The notes under the pieces were generated by a model, which worked only from the letters and a program-made list of their open reading frames with translations, was not told where the DNA came from and made no database searches. From NCBI GenBank assembly GCA_029339505.1, contig JAQISU010000114.1, forward strand, positions 6,583,001 to 6,647,000: a stretch of DNA of 64,000 bases, read 5' to 3'. Source of the DNA: Unio delphinus. Its lineage: Eukaryota > Mollusca > Bivalvia > Unionida > Unionidae. Numbering within the stretch: the stretch's first letter is position 1; the number at the start of each line of letters is the position of its first letter. Of the stretch, positions 19,328 to 31,036 are shown piece by piece. Made by a program: the position numbers and the translations under genes.

Positions 19328-22300
19328 AATTCATCAGCAAAATTGGCGAAGTTAAAGCATAAAGTAAGTATATTTTTCCTCGGTTTAAAGTGAAATTTAA
19401 GACAGGTTGTGACATTCACTTGTGAACAACATTGTCATCAACGTACAAATATAGGGGCCGCACGATTCACCCAAAACCTGCCCAAAACCACTAAAAACAT
19501 GATGCTAATCATACTCATAATCACAAGAAAACATTGGATACAGGATTAATTTGTTGAAACAGGCGACACGATCGACTGCTTTTATTTTATTTTTTTATTG
19601 GAAGTAAACATTGAAAGAAGGGAGACAAATCTTACTATATTCATCTCCAGTCAGAACTGAACTATATTCTGGACAAAATCAAATACAATAAATAAAATTA
19701 CATTTATAGTAGCATGTAATGGAATGAAAAAAAAAATGTATTGTGTATTTCTTCGTTGCATTTTTTTAATTCTCCTATTTAGAATCATATGAAGTAAATA
19801 ATTGCCTATCAGTGCCATAACTGTCAAATGCGATTAATACAACATTACAATATAAGGAACAACTGAAAGTACCACATTATTTCTTTATAATCGGTTAAAT
19901 AAAGATGTATTTGTCATGTAGCAAATTATACTCGTTGAAGCATAAATTCAGAAATGATAAAAATTGCTATTGCGAACTTTATATATATACCATTTAAAAC
20001 AATTACAAAACAATCTCACCATGCTCATTAATGTTAGAGCATCCTACCATTTATTTATTCACTTCTTTGATTTATACCGCCATCTGTAACTTCCGTGGAC
20101 CACAGCTTTGTCAAGGCATGTATTAGAATAATTGTTTGCTGCGTATTCATTGTTTGCCTTAAACTGTAGAAATTACAAAATAATTCACCATTCTCATTCA
20201 TTGATTCATTGTAGAACACTATGCTTATCTACTCACTAATTTGATTTGTACCGCCATCTGTAACATATGTGGACTGCCACTTTGTCACTTCATTCACTCA
20301 AAGTTTCTGCCTTATATTTATATGTATGTATTTATAGATCTTCACATCTGTCTCACACCAATGAATCACATGCGAAGAAGACTGCGTTATCATTAGAAAA
20401 TAATAAATAGGCACTTAGTTTCTCTTCAAGTTAAAAATAAAGAATCAGTACCATTATATGATTTCAAAATTTTATTTTTATTTAAAATGTCAAGAAGAAA
20501 CATAATAGACTGCTATAGCCTTTAGTGACAACACAAGTCTTGTCTTCTGTAATTTTGAGTGAACAAATGACATTTTTTAAGTCAAACATTACAAGTTCTT
20601 CATAACGTTTTTAAAAATTATTATGTCTTGTCAACTGCTTCTTTCCACAAATTCTTGTTGATTAAACCACAGGGGTCTGATATTTGACTCCTGTGATTAA
20701 ACTATTTAATTTTTATAACGAAACAATCTGCAGGATTTGGTAAACTTGTTAATATATGATTTAATTTGAAAATCAATAATATATAACCACTGAGTCATTA
20801 GTGTATTGATGTGATCTAATTTACGGTCATAATTAATAGTTATTATGTGACTTAAAATCTGTAGAGAAGATAATGCTTCATATTGTGAAACTATCAACTA
20901 CCCAGCATAAATTATACTCTATGCACAAATGGATGTTGCTGTTTGGCATGCTTCTTATAATATTCTTGTTTTATCTATGTTTACATTAAGGCCTGATATC
21001 TTTGTGTATTGTATTTGTAAGAGATCCATCCAAAATGATTGTTTTATCATCTTCATCCTGGTATATTAGAAATTCATCTTTATCTATATCAATACCATTT
21101 ATATCTTTATTCTTTTTAATTAAATCATTGTTACCTCATATACCATCATGAATAAATTAATCACAGCTCTCAAATTCATTTAGCACAGATGGAACCATGT
21201 TTTAAAGAGTTATACAGTGTAAGAAATATTCAACATAATCACTTGGCAACTGGATTCTGTAAATGAACATGGAGTAAACAGTATATGACTAAATTATGCT
21301 AATTCAAGTTATGAAATTTGTCCATCCTGCAAGTCACCTCAGCAATTTCAGTTTTATACACTGAATTGTATACAGAACAATTACTTGAACAAACCTAGAA
21401 ATCTTTGTATTAATAGGGATTAAATTTGGTCCTGGCTTGATATCCTTCCTGGTGCATTTATTTTACACTATCTATGGAATTGTTGTCACAACAATACAGA
21501 AATTTCCTTGTTACCTGTGCAAGGTGTGTTATAAAAACCCCCGCAGACACCTTATGGTGTGTGAATTGCAATTAAATCATACACACTATTACAATTTTCA
21601 GGTGTGGTAAAGAAGAGGTACACCAAACCAACAATATATTAACAATGTATGTTGAACATCGTACCCATAATAATATAACATTAAATGAAGGAAAACATTT
21701 ATTTTACATAGACTATAAATAAATATGGTCTGGATTATGTTCATAGATACAGCCAGAGTTATACTAAAATAATGCATAATTTAAAAGAGTAGAAATAACC
21801 AAGAGCTATAGGATGTATAAGAAATTGTATCATGATTTAGGGATAATGAGAGAAATAGGGTAAAATACAAATGCTCAAGAAATTTATAAAATATTTATGT
21901 ATGAGTGTATGTGTATATACACGAGAGTTGCTAATGAGAAATAGGAAAGCTAATTAAAAAACATTTAATTTATATCAATATATGTTAACTGTCATAATAT
22001 TTTTTGGATACAAAAGAAAGTTTAATTCTGGCAAATTAAGTAAACTTGTATAAATATGGGAGAAAACAATAGCAGTCATATATAATTATAAGACTATGGA
22101 TCGGTAGAGATGACTGCCTTTTATACCTAGACGATCTCGGAGACTGAATAGTCTGTGGGAAGCTGACAAACCCAAATGCTAAATTACCAATACAAATCAG
22201 AGATAATTCTAACAACCTTGATAATTGATAAGGTATTCAGATATGAAGACAATATAATATATACTGCATTGTAAGTGGCAAACAATGACAATGATAATAA

Positions 22301-22470
22301 TACAACTTTTTCATAAGTACTTAAAAATAGCAAACAATACTATGTCTTTAAGTAGTCTTATCTGTTGTTCTATGAAATAAACAAGAAGATAACGAAGGTT
22401 GATAACAATAGAATACCAACATAAAAAGATGACAAAACTTGGCAATCATTACTTGTATTTGCTTATACTA
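19328..22470. other. Non-coding, with a local tandem duplication
   Basis: No gene seen. Around 20040-20300 a unit of about 180 bases is duplicated: TTTGATTT(A/G)TACCGCCATCTGTAAC at about 20068 and 20240, each followed by a GTGGAC...TTTGTCA block. The rest is AT-rich single-copy-looking DNA. Confidence 0.4.
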
Positions 22471-22473
22471 ACA

Positions 22474-23519
22474 GGTTCAGCAGAAGGATTATGGATCAAC
22501 GTCCATACCAGGAGAAGATGGGGTCCATACCCGAGTCTTGACAGTACCCAAGCATATCCGAAACCAGAAAATCTTGTGAGCAACTTCAGCTCATGTAAGT
22601 TAAGGAGAAAAATTTACAACTTTCATTCACTATAATGAGACTCAAAGTAATCAAGTCAGAAATCACTGTGACAAGATCTATAGTAATCGGGTTATTATTA
22701 ACTATGGCAAGGCTAGAAATAATCAGTAATCACTGTAACAAGGCCTGTGGTAATCAAGTCAGTAATCTCTTTGAGAAGGCTTTGAATGATCAGGTCAGAA
22801 ATCTTTATAAAAAGGTCCGCAGTTATCAAGGCCCTAAATGATCCGGTCAATAATCATTGTAACAACAACTGGAGTATTGTAACAAGGCCTGTAATCAGTG
22901 TATTGAGACCTGCCATAATCAAGTGAGTAATGGCTTTAACAATACCTGGAATGTTTATTCCAATCTTGCAATTAATATTTTCAGACAAGTGGCCGCCTGA
23001 TTGTGGTACCCATTGAGGACTTTCATCCAACATTAAAGGAACTCCATCAGGTCACTGGTCATGGTAAGGAATGCGTGATGCTACACAAGGTATAATACAA
23101 TAGAATGTATTATGCTTTCATCCATCTAACATTAAACACACTCCATCAGACCACTCTACAATGGGAAGCAATGAGTCAAACTACACAAGGTATCTGATAC
23201 CAACATGCATGATATTTTCAGCCAAATTGGAGATGGGTATGATTCTTCTTATTATAAATATTATTATTAAATTAGTTTATTTATATTTTTTTTAATATGA
23301 TGTTATATTTAAAAAAAATAGTCTCATAATATTTCTATTTCTATACATAACTTTGTTACATATTTTGGAACTACGTTTGCTTGATAAGCTATGTATTTTT
23401 TTTTAACCCAGGTTGCTGATCAATATGAAGGCCTGCCCAAAAGTGCTGTTCAAAAGTACATCAGTATGTGCAGTACATGCAGTAGGAATAAGGCAGAAGT
23501 TTTACAAGCCCCACCCAGG
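22474..23519 (+). pseudogene. Ginger/KRBA2-like integrase gene: 5' exons with HHCC finger
   Basis: Three spliced-looking exons. The first (about 22475-22570) ends at a GTGAGC donor. The second (about 22985-23064) runs from a CAG acceptor to GTAAGG and encodes GRLIVVPIEDFHPTLKELHQ followed by VTGH, carrying the two His of an integrase zinc finger. The third (about 23412-23518) encodes the matching Cys pair (ISMCSTCSRN) and ends APPR at an AGG/GT donor. That donor is where the 18.9-kb composite insertion sits, and the catalytic core resumes at 42748. The exons are open and in phase, so the locus may have been intact before the insertion. An integrase-type gene of the Ginger/KRBA2/SCAND3 kind is my reading. 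Confidence 0.55.
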
Positions 23520-26502
23520 GTGTAACGGGGATATCGGTATCAAGCGCTATTAGTACAATATTGCACAAGTCCCTGGTCCCTCGCAACTTGGAAAACAACA
23601 CTCGAAAACGCCTCCCGCTAATACTCGTTTATCTAAGGAATGACCTCTACGGTGTGATTTGCCCGGTTAGAATGGATATGGTAATCTGAGACGGTATCTT
23701 AAAGAAAACAACACACGAGCCCCCGTAAAGATAAATTAAGAATTTAATTAAAATACAATCAAGAGAAGAATGACATAGTAAATTGCAATTTCTTTCCTTC
23801 TGAATATTCTTAGTTCAGAAGCACTTTAACCGAAGCTTTAAAATAATGGATACATTAATTAAAATTCAAAACACTAATAAAATAGATGAATTTAGCCGTT
23901 AATAGCTGATAGTAAATTTCATCACGAAATCGAGTGTTCATTAACATCGGACTGCTTGGGAAATTCACAATGACCTTGTTCGACGACTGGTTTTTCCTTC
24001 TGCGTGCGTCACGACTTTAGCATGCCCTTTGGTTGAACGTGTGATTCCACAACTCTGTCTTCTAACTTCTTTTCCCTCCTTTTGAATTTCGACTTCATCG
24101 CTATTTCTCACTCTTTCTTCAATCAAACTATTTTCCTTTGAAAAGAAAAGGGTAAAACGCCCTAAGTATCTTGTTATGCTTTAAAAGTTGAGATTGTCCG
24201 TCCGTCTTTCTGGTTCGAACAATCAGATCTTACTATCAGTGTTAACTTTTATACGGCTAGCAAATACTACACAAGTCTTCAGTTCAATAGAGCTATACCG
24301 CTAATTATCGACATCAGATTTTGGGAAAGTCACATATACTCCCGTAAATCATTACGTTAAGTGAGGCAATATATCATAGCACACAATCTGTCAAGTGCCA
24401 AATTTTTCGTCAGTGAAATCCAGTAATTAATTCGTAGGCTAGCCGACAATCAACTGTCTTGGAGTAGAGTTTGAACGGAAGAATGTTTTCTTACCTCGGT
24501 CAGACTGTTACAATATTTAGAGTGAAAACGGACTGGGTGTTTGACACGCTTAAACTAGGTGATTCCTCACGCAGAGCTGTCAAAAATGATTGAGACAAAT
24601 GATAAGGTGATATTTCGACCCTAAGTGGCATTTTTGGCATCTTGATAGACGGGTTCCAAAAGGTCCGTAGGAATAGCATTTATTCCGATTGGTCAAATGT
24701 AGAAGGAGAGGGTTGGGTCGAAACCTAGAATTGGGGAATATATTCTCTGAGTTAATGAGTTTGAATTAGTCTGAAAATTTCTTTGCAAGAGAGAAACCAA
24801 AGGTAGAAGTAATTACCAGGACTCCGATGGTATTTTTACAGCAGTGCCTTCGTAACAAGAAGCTCAGGAAAGTCCGCCGGAAATCAAACGGCAGAAGCAC
24901 GCCAAAAACACAAGGTATTTAACTCAAATTCACCTTTATCATAATGTAATGTATATGCTGTTTTTCTTTGTCATAGATGCATAATGTATCGATACTATGA
25001 TACAAATAGTTCAGTATTACATTGATTTAATAACGTACTTTGATATGTTTCTTCGTTACAGATGCATGATGTGTTCATATTTTTGTATGGATAGTCGGTT
25101 TTACAGTGATGTAATAATGTATTTTTGAATTCTGAATTAGCATTTTTTACCTTATATGCTTAGGTAGGTAAATGGGTGGTGTAGAAAACCCGCCGTATAC
25201 ATTTATGATTGGAAAGTGTTACATTAATTTGAATTTATCATATTAGTGAATATGGATTGTGTGTCAGGATATATTGCCTCACTTTACGTAATGATTTACG
25301 GGAATATATGACTTTCCCGAATTCTGATGTCGATAATTAGCAGTATAGCTCTATTGATCTGAAGACTTGTATAGTATTTGTTAGCCGTATAAATGATAAC
25401 ACTGATAGTAAGATCTGATTGTTCGAACCTGAAGACGGACTTACAATCTCAACTCTTAAAGTAACGAGATACTTAGGGCGTTGTACCCTTTTCTTTTCAA
25501 AGGAAAAATAGTTTGTTTGAAGATCGAATAAGAAATAGCGAGGAAGTCGAAATTCAGAGATGGAAAAAGAAGTTGGAAGACAGAGTTGTGTAATCCCGCT
25601 TACAACCAAAGGGCAAGCAAGTCAAGACGAACGCAGAAGAGAAAAAAGAAGAACCAGTCGACGAACAAGGTCATTTTGAATCACCCAACAGTCCAATGTT
25701 AAATGAACATTCGATTCCATGATGAAATTTACTCTCAGTATTAACGGCTAACTTCATTCATTTTTATTAGTGTTTTGGATTTTTATGAATGTATCCATTA
25801 TTTAAAAGCTTCAGTTTATGTATTTCTGAACTAAGTGTATTCAGAAAGAAAGAAATTGCAATTCACAGTGTCATTCTTCTTTTAATTGTATTTTAATTAA
25901 ATTTTTATTTTATCTTTACGGGGGCTCGTGTGTTGTCTTGTTCAAAGTACCATCTCAGATTACCATATCCATTAACCGGGCAAATTACACCGTAGAGATC
26001 ATCTTCTAGATAACGATAATTAGAGGGAGGCGGTTCGAGTGTTGTTTTTAAAGTTGTGTAATACCTCTGACCAGGGCTTGTGCGATATTGTAATAATAAC
26101 ACTTTGATAACCGGCAGCCACCTTACACAATCCATATTCACTAATATGATAAATTCAAAATTAATGTAGCACTTTTCACTCATAAATGTACACAGCGGGT
26201 TTTCTACACCACCCATTAACCTATCTACGTTTAAAATTGAAAATTCTAACTCATGATTCAGAAGTACATTATTAAATCAATGTAATACCGAACTATTCGT
26301 ACAAAAATATGAACACATCATGCATCTGTAACGAAGAAACATCATATCAAAGTACATTCTTAAATCAATGTAATACTGAACTATTCGTATCATAGTATCA
26401 ATACATCATGCATCTATAACAAAGAAAACATCATATAAAATACATCATGATAAAGGTGAATTTGAGTTAAATACCTTGTGTTTTTGGCGTCTTACAATCA
26501 TC

Positions 26503-26823
26503 AGCAGAGAGAGTGAATCAGACAAAGTTTCGGGCAAATATTTCTTAAGCAAAACCCTTTTTCAAAAATCGTAAAGAAGCAAGGGGTCGATTCGGTAAAT
26601 TGAGGCTTAATCAGAGAGGGTGAATCAGACAACTTTTCAAACAAAAATCGATTTTAACCGTCAAAACAACAAATAGAGCCTTCCTACGAAATTTCATGTT
26701 TTAACCAAACAAAAAAGAAAGTCTCTGTTTGGCAAATGGAGCCTTAGTGATTTTGTCTGAAACACGGTGAATCCAGGCGTCGATGAGGCTTCCATTGGGT
26801 AAAAAACACGATGGACACTCACC
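26503..26823. repeat. Left terminal inverted repeat of Maverick B
   Basis: About 320 bases, matching the reverse complement of 41577-41900 with scattered differences. The outer motif (AGAGAGAGTGAATCAGACAA) recurs 108 bases further in as AGAGAGGGTGAATCAGACAA (about 26612), so each end holds two copies. The inner edge lies about 10 bases from the ATPase stop. Confidence 0.85.
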
Positions 26824-26833
26824 TCCTATGATT

Positions 26834-27499
26834 TCAACCGAATATTTTATCAAGTCCGATACGATATCGTGTCCTCGGGGCTGATAAATTTATCGTCACA
26901 AATCCGTGTGGTATTGACTGAGCGTGACTAAAGAAATTTCTAAATCGATTATGATCCATATCACCGCAGCACCAAGTTTGCCAAATATTTCTAAGAGTAT
27001 GTGTGTCAACTCCATTAAATACACACAATAAATTGCAGTTATCTCTGATCACTTTTGGTATTTGTGTGTATCGTTGAGTGACATATATCACATCAGTGCT
27101 TTTATGCCTGCCTCTGGAAAATATCCTAGCAGGATTTTTTTGATTATCTAACATCACTTCGTCATATACGACTAAATTGTTAATACTTCTGTCGATGGAA
27201 TCAATACTCGGTGCGTCCTCGATATCAGTAATAAATTCAATGATATCATCATCGATTTGAAATTCTTTTGCTTTCTCGTTAAAATCCTTTAGCACTTCAT
27301 AACATCGCTGATCGTCTACACTCGGGGCTATTAAATACAACTTGTTCCATTTCATCCATCTCGTTATCAAATTAAGTAGCAGTTGTGTCTTGCCGCTTCC
27401 AGATGGTCCGATTATAATCATTCTAATTGAATTCGGCAACATTTCGAGGTGTTTAATAGGTTCCCGTCGTTGGGTAGCTGAATAATCAATTACATTCAT
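26834..27499 (-). CDS. Maverick B genome-packaging ATPase (FtsK/HerA, A32-like)
   Basis: Intact 221-residue P-loop ATPase that pumps DNA into the preformed capsid. Walker A is GPSGSGKT at residues 31-38, Walker B is LVVYDE ending with Asp113-Glu114, and a VTQRYTQ element follows at the position of the conserved Gln motif. The length is normal for the compact ATPases of Maverick and related viruses. It is the outermost gene at the left end, next to the terminal repeat, and divergent from the zinc-ribbon gene with only 17 bases between the starts. It is the only replication/packaging gene of copy B without a visible break. Confidence 0.9.
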   Translation of the reverse strand: MNVIDYSATQRREPIKHLEMLPNSIRMIIIGPSGSGKTQLLLNLITRWMKWNKLYLIAPSVDDQRCYEVLKDFNEKAKEFQIDDDIIEFITDIEDAPSIDSIDRSINNLVVYDEVMLDNQKNPARIFSRGRHKSTDVIYVTQRYTQIPKVIRDNCNLLCVFNGVDTHTLRNIWQTWCCGDMDHNRFRNFFSHAQSIPHGFVTINLSAPRTRYRIGLDKIFG

Positions 27500-27516
27500 G
27501 CTGTTATATATAAATT
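27500..27516. promoter_or_regulatory. Bidirectional AT-rich start region between ATPase and zinc ribbon
   Basis: Only 17 bases separate two divergent ATGs. They contain TTATATATAA, which reads as a TATA-like element on both strands. Leaders must be nearly absent or overlapping if both starts are right. Confidence 0.4.
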
Positions 27517-27678
27517 ATGGATCTATATTGTGTGAAATGTAGGGCGCGTACTGGCACAGATGACTTGACGACGATTACAACTAAAAATAACCGATCAGCG
27601 CTTTCTGGTAAATGCGTAAAATGTAGTACAAAGAAATTTAGATTTATTTCCCTTGGTAAACCCAAGGAACCTTTATAA
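27517..27678 (+). CDS. Maverick B small zinc-ribbon protein
   Basis: A 53-residue protein with two Cys-x2-Cys knuckles: CVKC (residues 5-8) and CVKC (residues 33-36), separated by a Thr-rich middle, with a Lys/Phe-rich end. It resembles the short DUF5679-type zinc ribbons common in Maverick/Polinton and other large DNA virus genomes; a role in transcription or DNA binding is guessed. It is open from ATG to TAA and overlaps the open frame of the next gene by about 20 bases. Confidence 0.65.
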   Translation: MDLYCVKCRARTGTDDLTTITTKNNRSALSGKCVKCSTKKFRFISLGKPKEPL

Positions 27679-28019
27679 AAAAACGAGGAGGTGATATCGC
27701 AGCCAAGCTAACTAAACTCCCTGGAACCCCATGGGCAAAGAATCCAGGAGAAAAGCACCTTCCAATGTATAGTTATTGTGGACCCGGAACCAGACTTGAT
27801 ATCAGACTCAATAATCATAACCAACCCAAACCCGGTGAAGAACCAATAAACGCCATTGATAAGGCGTGTCACATTCATGATGTTGCTTATAAAATCAGCA
27901 ATTTGCAACACAGGCATCTAGCAGATGTGAAATTAATTCATGTGTTAAATGCTATTCCTGATAAAACCATTGAAAGAAAAATTGGCTTCATTTTTGATAA
28001 AATCGGCAATGAAAAGTAA
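27660..28019 (+). CDS. Maverick B phospholipase A2-like protein
   Basis: Open frame with a conserved Lys/Gly-rich lead (KRGGDIAAKLTKLPG), then YSYCGPGT, the calcium-loop-like element, and DKACHIHDVAY, which carries the His-Asp pair and Tyr of the secreted PLA2 active site. This is the layout of the parvovirus-type PLA2 domain that helps virions breach endosomal membranes, also known from Maverick-type elements. No ATG precedes the conserved lead in this frame (the first is 27765, just before the calcium loop), so the true start was lost, is non-ATG, or the N-terminus is joined another way. It lies upstream of the integrase. Confidence 0.7.
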   Translation, partial: TQGTFIKKRGGDIAAKLTKLPGTPWAKNPGEKHLPMYSYCGPGTRLDIRLNNHNQPKPGEEPINAIDKACHIHDVAYKISNLQHRHLADVKLIHVLNAIPDKTIERKIGFIFDKIGNEK

Positions 28020-28051
28020 ATTGATGTTGGGCGCTGGTAATTAATAACAAC

Positions 28052-28978
28052 ATGGAATTTATTTATTATTCCCCAAGAGGATACTGGAGGGGTAAATCAG
28101 CAATCAATAAACTCGCTAGCGCTGCAAAAGTGAAAAAAGCCACTGCGGCTAATTGGTTATCCAAACAGGCTATATGGCAAATTTATCTACCACCGCCTAA
28201 ACAAATTCACTAATCGCATTTTGATGTGACCGTTCCTAATGAAGTTCATCAAGCTGATATACTATTTCTGCCACATGATGGCGGTTACAAATACGCTCTA
28301 ACCATAATTGATGTTGCGAGTCGATACAAACAAGCAGAACCGCTAAAAACAAAATCATCACCTGAAGTCGCTTCTGCATTTGAAAGGATTTATCGAAGGG
28401 GTCCTCTGCACTGGCCAAATCTATTACAAGTTGATCCTGGCAAGGAATTTCAGGGTGCAGTGTTATCAACAATGAAGCATCATAATGTCACCATCAGACG
28501 AGGACATACTGCGCTACATCGTGATCAGGCAATTGTTGAACGGTTTAATCGGACACTTGCTGAACGGTTATTTGGATATCAATACGCGAAAGAATTCATC
28601 CAAGAAAAAAGATCTCATGAATGGGTTAAAAGATTACCAGGGGTAGTTGCAGCACTGAATAATGAGATTACTAGAACAATCAACATGAAACCTATCAACG
28701 CGATTAAAAAGAAGTTTATACTAAAACTACCACAAGAGGATTCTAGCATTTCCCAACCAATTCTTGGTAGTAATATCACTGTTAGGTATTTATACGAACC
28801 AGGAGAGCTTGAAGGTGTCAGAAAAAAGGCTACTGATCCTATTTGGAGTGTTACTGCACACAAGATATCTAGTATAAACGATCTACGGGTGGAAACGCTA
28901 GCGTTTCTAGACCAGCAATCTATAGACTGGATTCAACTGCCCCTCAACGAGGATTTACTCGACAACAACTACAAGTGA
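28052..28978 (+). pseudogene. Maverick B retroviral-type integrase, one nonsense codon
   Basis: DDE integrase that inserts the viral genome. The frame opens at ATG 28052, meets TAA at 28211-28213 and continues unbroken to 28978. The catalytic triad is visible: Asp in NEVHQADILFLPHD, Asp in LLQVDPGKEF and Glu in QAIVERFNRTL. The C-terminal 60 residues contain an SH3/chromo-like stretch (VRYLYEPGELEG...KATDPIWS). The segment before the stop forms a helical N-terminal domain. A single nonsense change is the only break seen. It is convergent with the polymerase-helicase gene, with 33 bases between them. Confidence 0.85.
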
Positions 28979-29011
28979 TACCCGAGGATACTCAATTACC
29001 ACCGCGGGGTC

Positions 29012-31012
29012 TTAACTAGGATTTTCAAGGACAACTCTTCGAAGCTGATTTATTTTTCGTACTCTGGATACTGCAAGATAGACTAAATTTGACCATTCGA
29101 TGCGATTATCTACTATCCAAACAATTGTATCCGATATAGTCAATCCCTGTGAAGAATATATCGTCGCTGCGTATCCTAGCGTCCATGGGGATTTATTAGC
29201 ACGCAATGCATCTTCAACGACGCTGATATCAACCTGTACAATATCATTTAGCACTAAATTCTGTCTTTGAAATCCTCCTGGAATATCAACTTCTATATTC
29301 TGTCGCCGTGTATCCAAAGGCCTATAACAAAGGGGCACTGGAAGTGTTGCAAATTTTTCTTTATGCGTTTCAAATAATTTCATCTGAAGTGTGTCTCTGA
29401 CTATTTTTCTACTTGCAATTATCAAATCATTTGGTCTCCATGCCTCCCAGAAATCTTTTAATGGAGTTTCTGAAATTATTTCACACGCTATTTCACACTG
29501 GATTCTATCCGGTTGTAATCTAATTAGCGCTTTGAATTCTCGTAATTGTTCATCAAGTGATCTATAATCAGTATTAATTTCTTCATAATAGTCTACAAAA
29601 CCCTTTAGCCATTCATGTGGGGATTCACCGACAAATGGTGGTGGTTGGCCGTGATCACCGCACATGACGACTTTTGTATTTTTCAATAACAACCACTCGA
29701 GAAATGTTTGTAATACATCTAATGACACTGTGCATATTTCATCCCAAATTATGATTTCAGGAATAAATGTCTCGCCCATACGCTCAGGAGTCCACTTATC
29801 TCCTTTCCATCGAAAGAAACTGTGATAAGTACAGGCATTTACCCCTCGCTGTATCATCTCTCTTGCAAGTCTGTGAGTTGGTGTTAGCACAATCATGTTT
29901 GGATTTTTCCTACGGAATGATTCAATTGCACGTGTCGTTTTTCCTGATCCACCACAGCCGTTTAAATAAACTGTTTTATATCTACAGATTGGATCAGATA
30001 TCGATGGTGCATTAGAAAATTCTGAACACTGATTGCTTTTTAAATAATTATTTTCAATCGTAACATCTGCTGATTCAATATAATCATGAAGCATTTCCCG
30101 CTTAATTTTCCATGATCCCCAACTCTCGTCAGAATTTATGAATTCAGCCAAATCGCTGTTTATGTAAAATGAGTCAGTGGCGACTCTAACTGCGGTGTTA
30201 GGAAATTTATTAATCATTGAAAATAAATTGATAGAAGCGTATGCGAGCATAGAAGCTCTCAAATGTGTGTATTGAGGATTGTATCCATCGTTGTAGGTAA
30301 CAATTGTACCCAATTTGGTTCCATCGGACAGAAATGCGTCTTTACGATTGACATATATCCCTTTATTCGTTAGATCCGCGATTACAAAATCGTATTCAGC
30401 GTTGTCTATAATCAACCGTGAAGAATATTTCGTATTGTCGTATTTGCCACCCTGAGTAAATTTACCAATTATTCTTCGTCCAAGATCTTTTGCTTCGTTG
30501 TTTCTGATTTCAAATAACTGTTTGGACCAATTTACAATTTCTTCTTCGTTGAAATCTGGAAACAGTTTTCGCTGTTCGCTAATTATTTTTTCTATATCAG
30601 GTTGTGGTAACCAGACTGATTTCTGTGCTCTATAAGATATAATCGCTTCACTGACAATTAACGATTGTAACATTCCACAATCAATCATATATCTCAAAAG
30701 CACTATTGGCATCCAGTGTTTTTCAAACATGTGTTTACCAATCCAAAGATAACTACACGGATGAAGTCCTGTAGCCAATTCAAATGATACTACACGAGCG
30801 AATCCGGTTAAATCAAAATCAGGTAGAGGTCCATTAATCGCAACACGAGCCATTTCGTGTGTGGGGTGTCCAAATCGTTTGAAGTACTCAGTGCATTCTC
30901 CATACCCGAGAAAACTCCCTGGATAACACGCAATCATATCAACGGAAATAACGGTTTTAGTGTCATATTTTGTATTCCATAATCCACCATGACTGTATTC
31001 AAGACAGCTCAA
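29012..31012 (-). CDS. Maverick B polymerase B palm fused to SF1 helicase
   Basis: 666 open codons (the true gene continues upstream through a stop). Residues 20-330 form a divergent family-B polymerase palm: motif A with Asp25 in SVDMIACYPG, motif B-like AKDLGRRIIGKF (174-185) and motif C ATDS at 278-281, where the first Asp of the usual DTDS is Ala. Residues 345-660 are an SF1 (Pif1/RecD/Dda-like) helicase: Walker A GCGGSGKTT (352-360), WDEI (423-426), GDHGQPPPF (452-460), a YSSQGLT element and a final LAVSRVRK. Replicative polymerase and helicase in one chain would couple unwinding and synthesis. Most Mavericks encode the polymerase without this helicase. Confidence 0.8.
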   Translation of the reverse strand: MSCLEYSHGGLWNTKYDTKTVISVDMIACYPGSFLGYGECTEYFKRFGHPTHEMARVAINGPLPDFDLTGFARVVSFELATGLHPCSYLWIGKHMFEKHWMPIVLLRYMIDCGMLQSLIVSEAIISYRAQKSVWLPQPDIEKIISEQRKLFPDFNEEEIVNWSKQLFEIRNNEAKDLGRRIIGKFTQGGKYDNTKYSSRLIIDNAEYDFVIADLTNKGIYVNRKDAFLSDGTKLGTIVTYNDGYNPQYTHLRASMLAYASINLFSMINKFPNTAVRVATDSFYINSDLAEFINSDESWGSWKIKREMLHDYIESADVTIENNYLKSNQCSEFSNAPSISDPICRYKTVYLNGCGGSGKTTRAIESFRRKNPNMIVLTPTHRLAREMIQRGVNACTYHSFFRWKGDKWTPERMGETFIPEIIIWDEICTVSLDVLQTFLEWLLLKNTKVVMCGDHGQPPPFVGESPHEWLKGFVDYYEEINTDYRSLDEQLREFKALIRLQPDRIQCEIACEIISETPLKDFWEAWRPNDLIIASRKIVRDTLQMKLFETHKEKFATLPVPLCYRPLDTRRQNIEVDIPGGFQRQNLVLNDIVQVDISVVEDALRANKSPWTLGYAATIYSSQGLTISDTIVWIVDNRIEWSNLVYLAVSRVRKINQLRRVVLENPS

Positions 31013-31036
31013 TCTGACATCTGATAGAAACTCATT

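Noticed and set aside
25337..26216. Minus-strand ORFs of 90 and 103 codons in the inverted modules
   Set aside because: The second copy of each module does not keep the frame, and no domain is visible; probably chance within repeat DNA.
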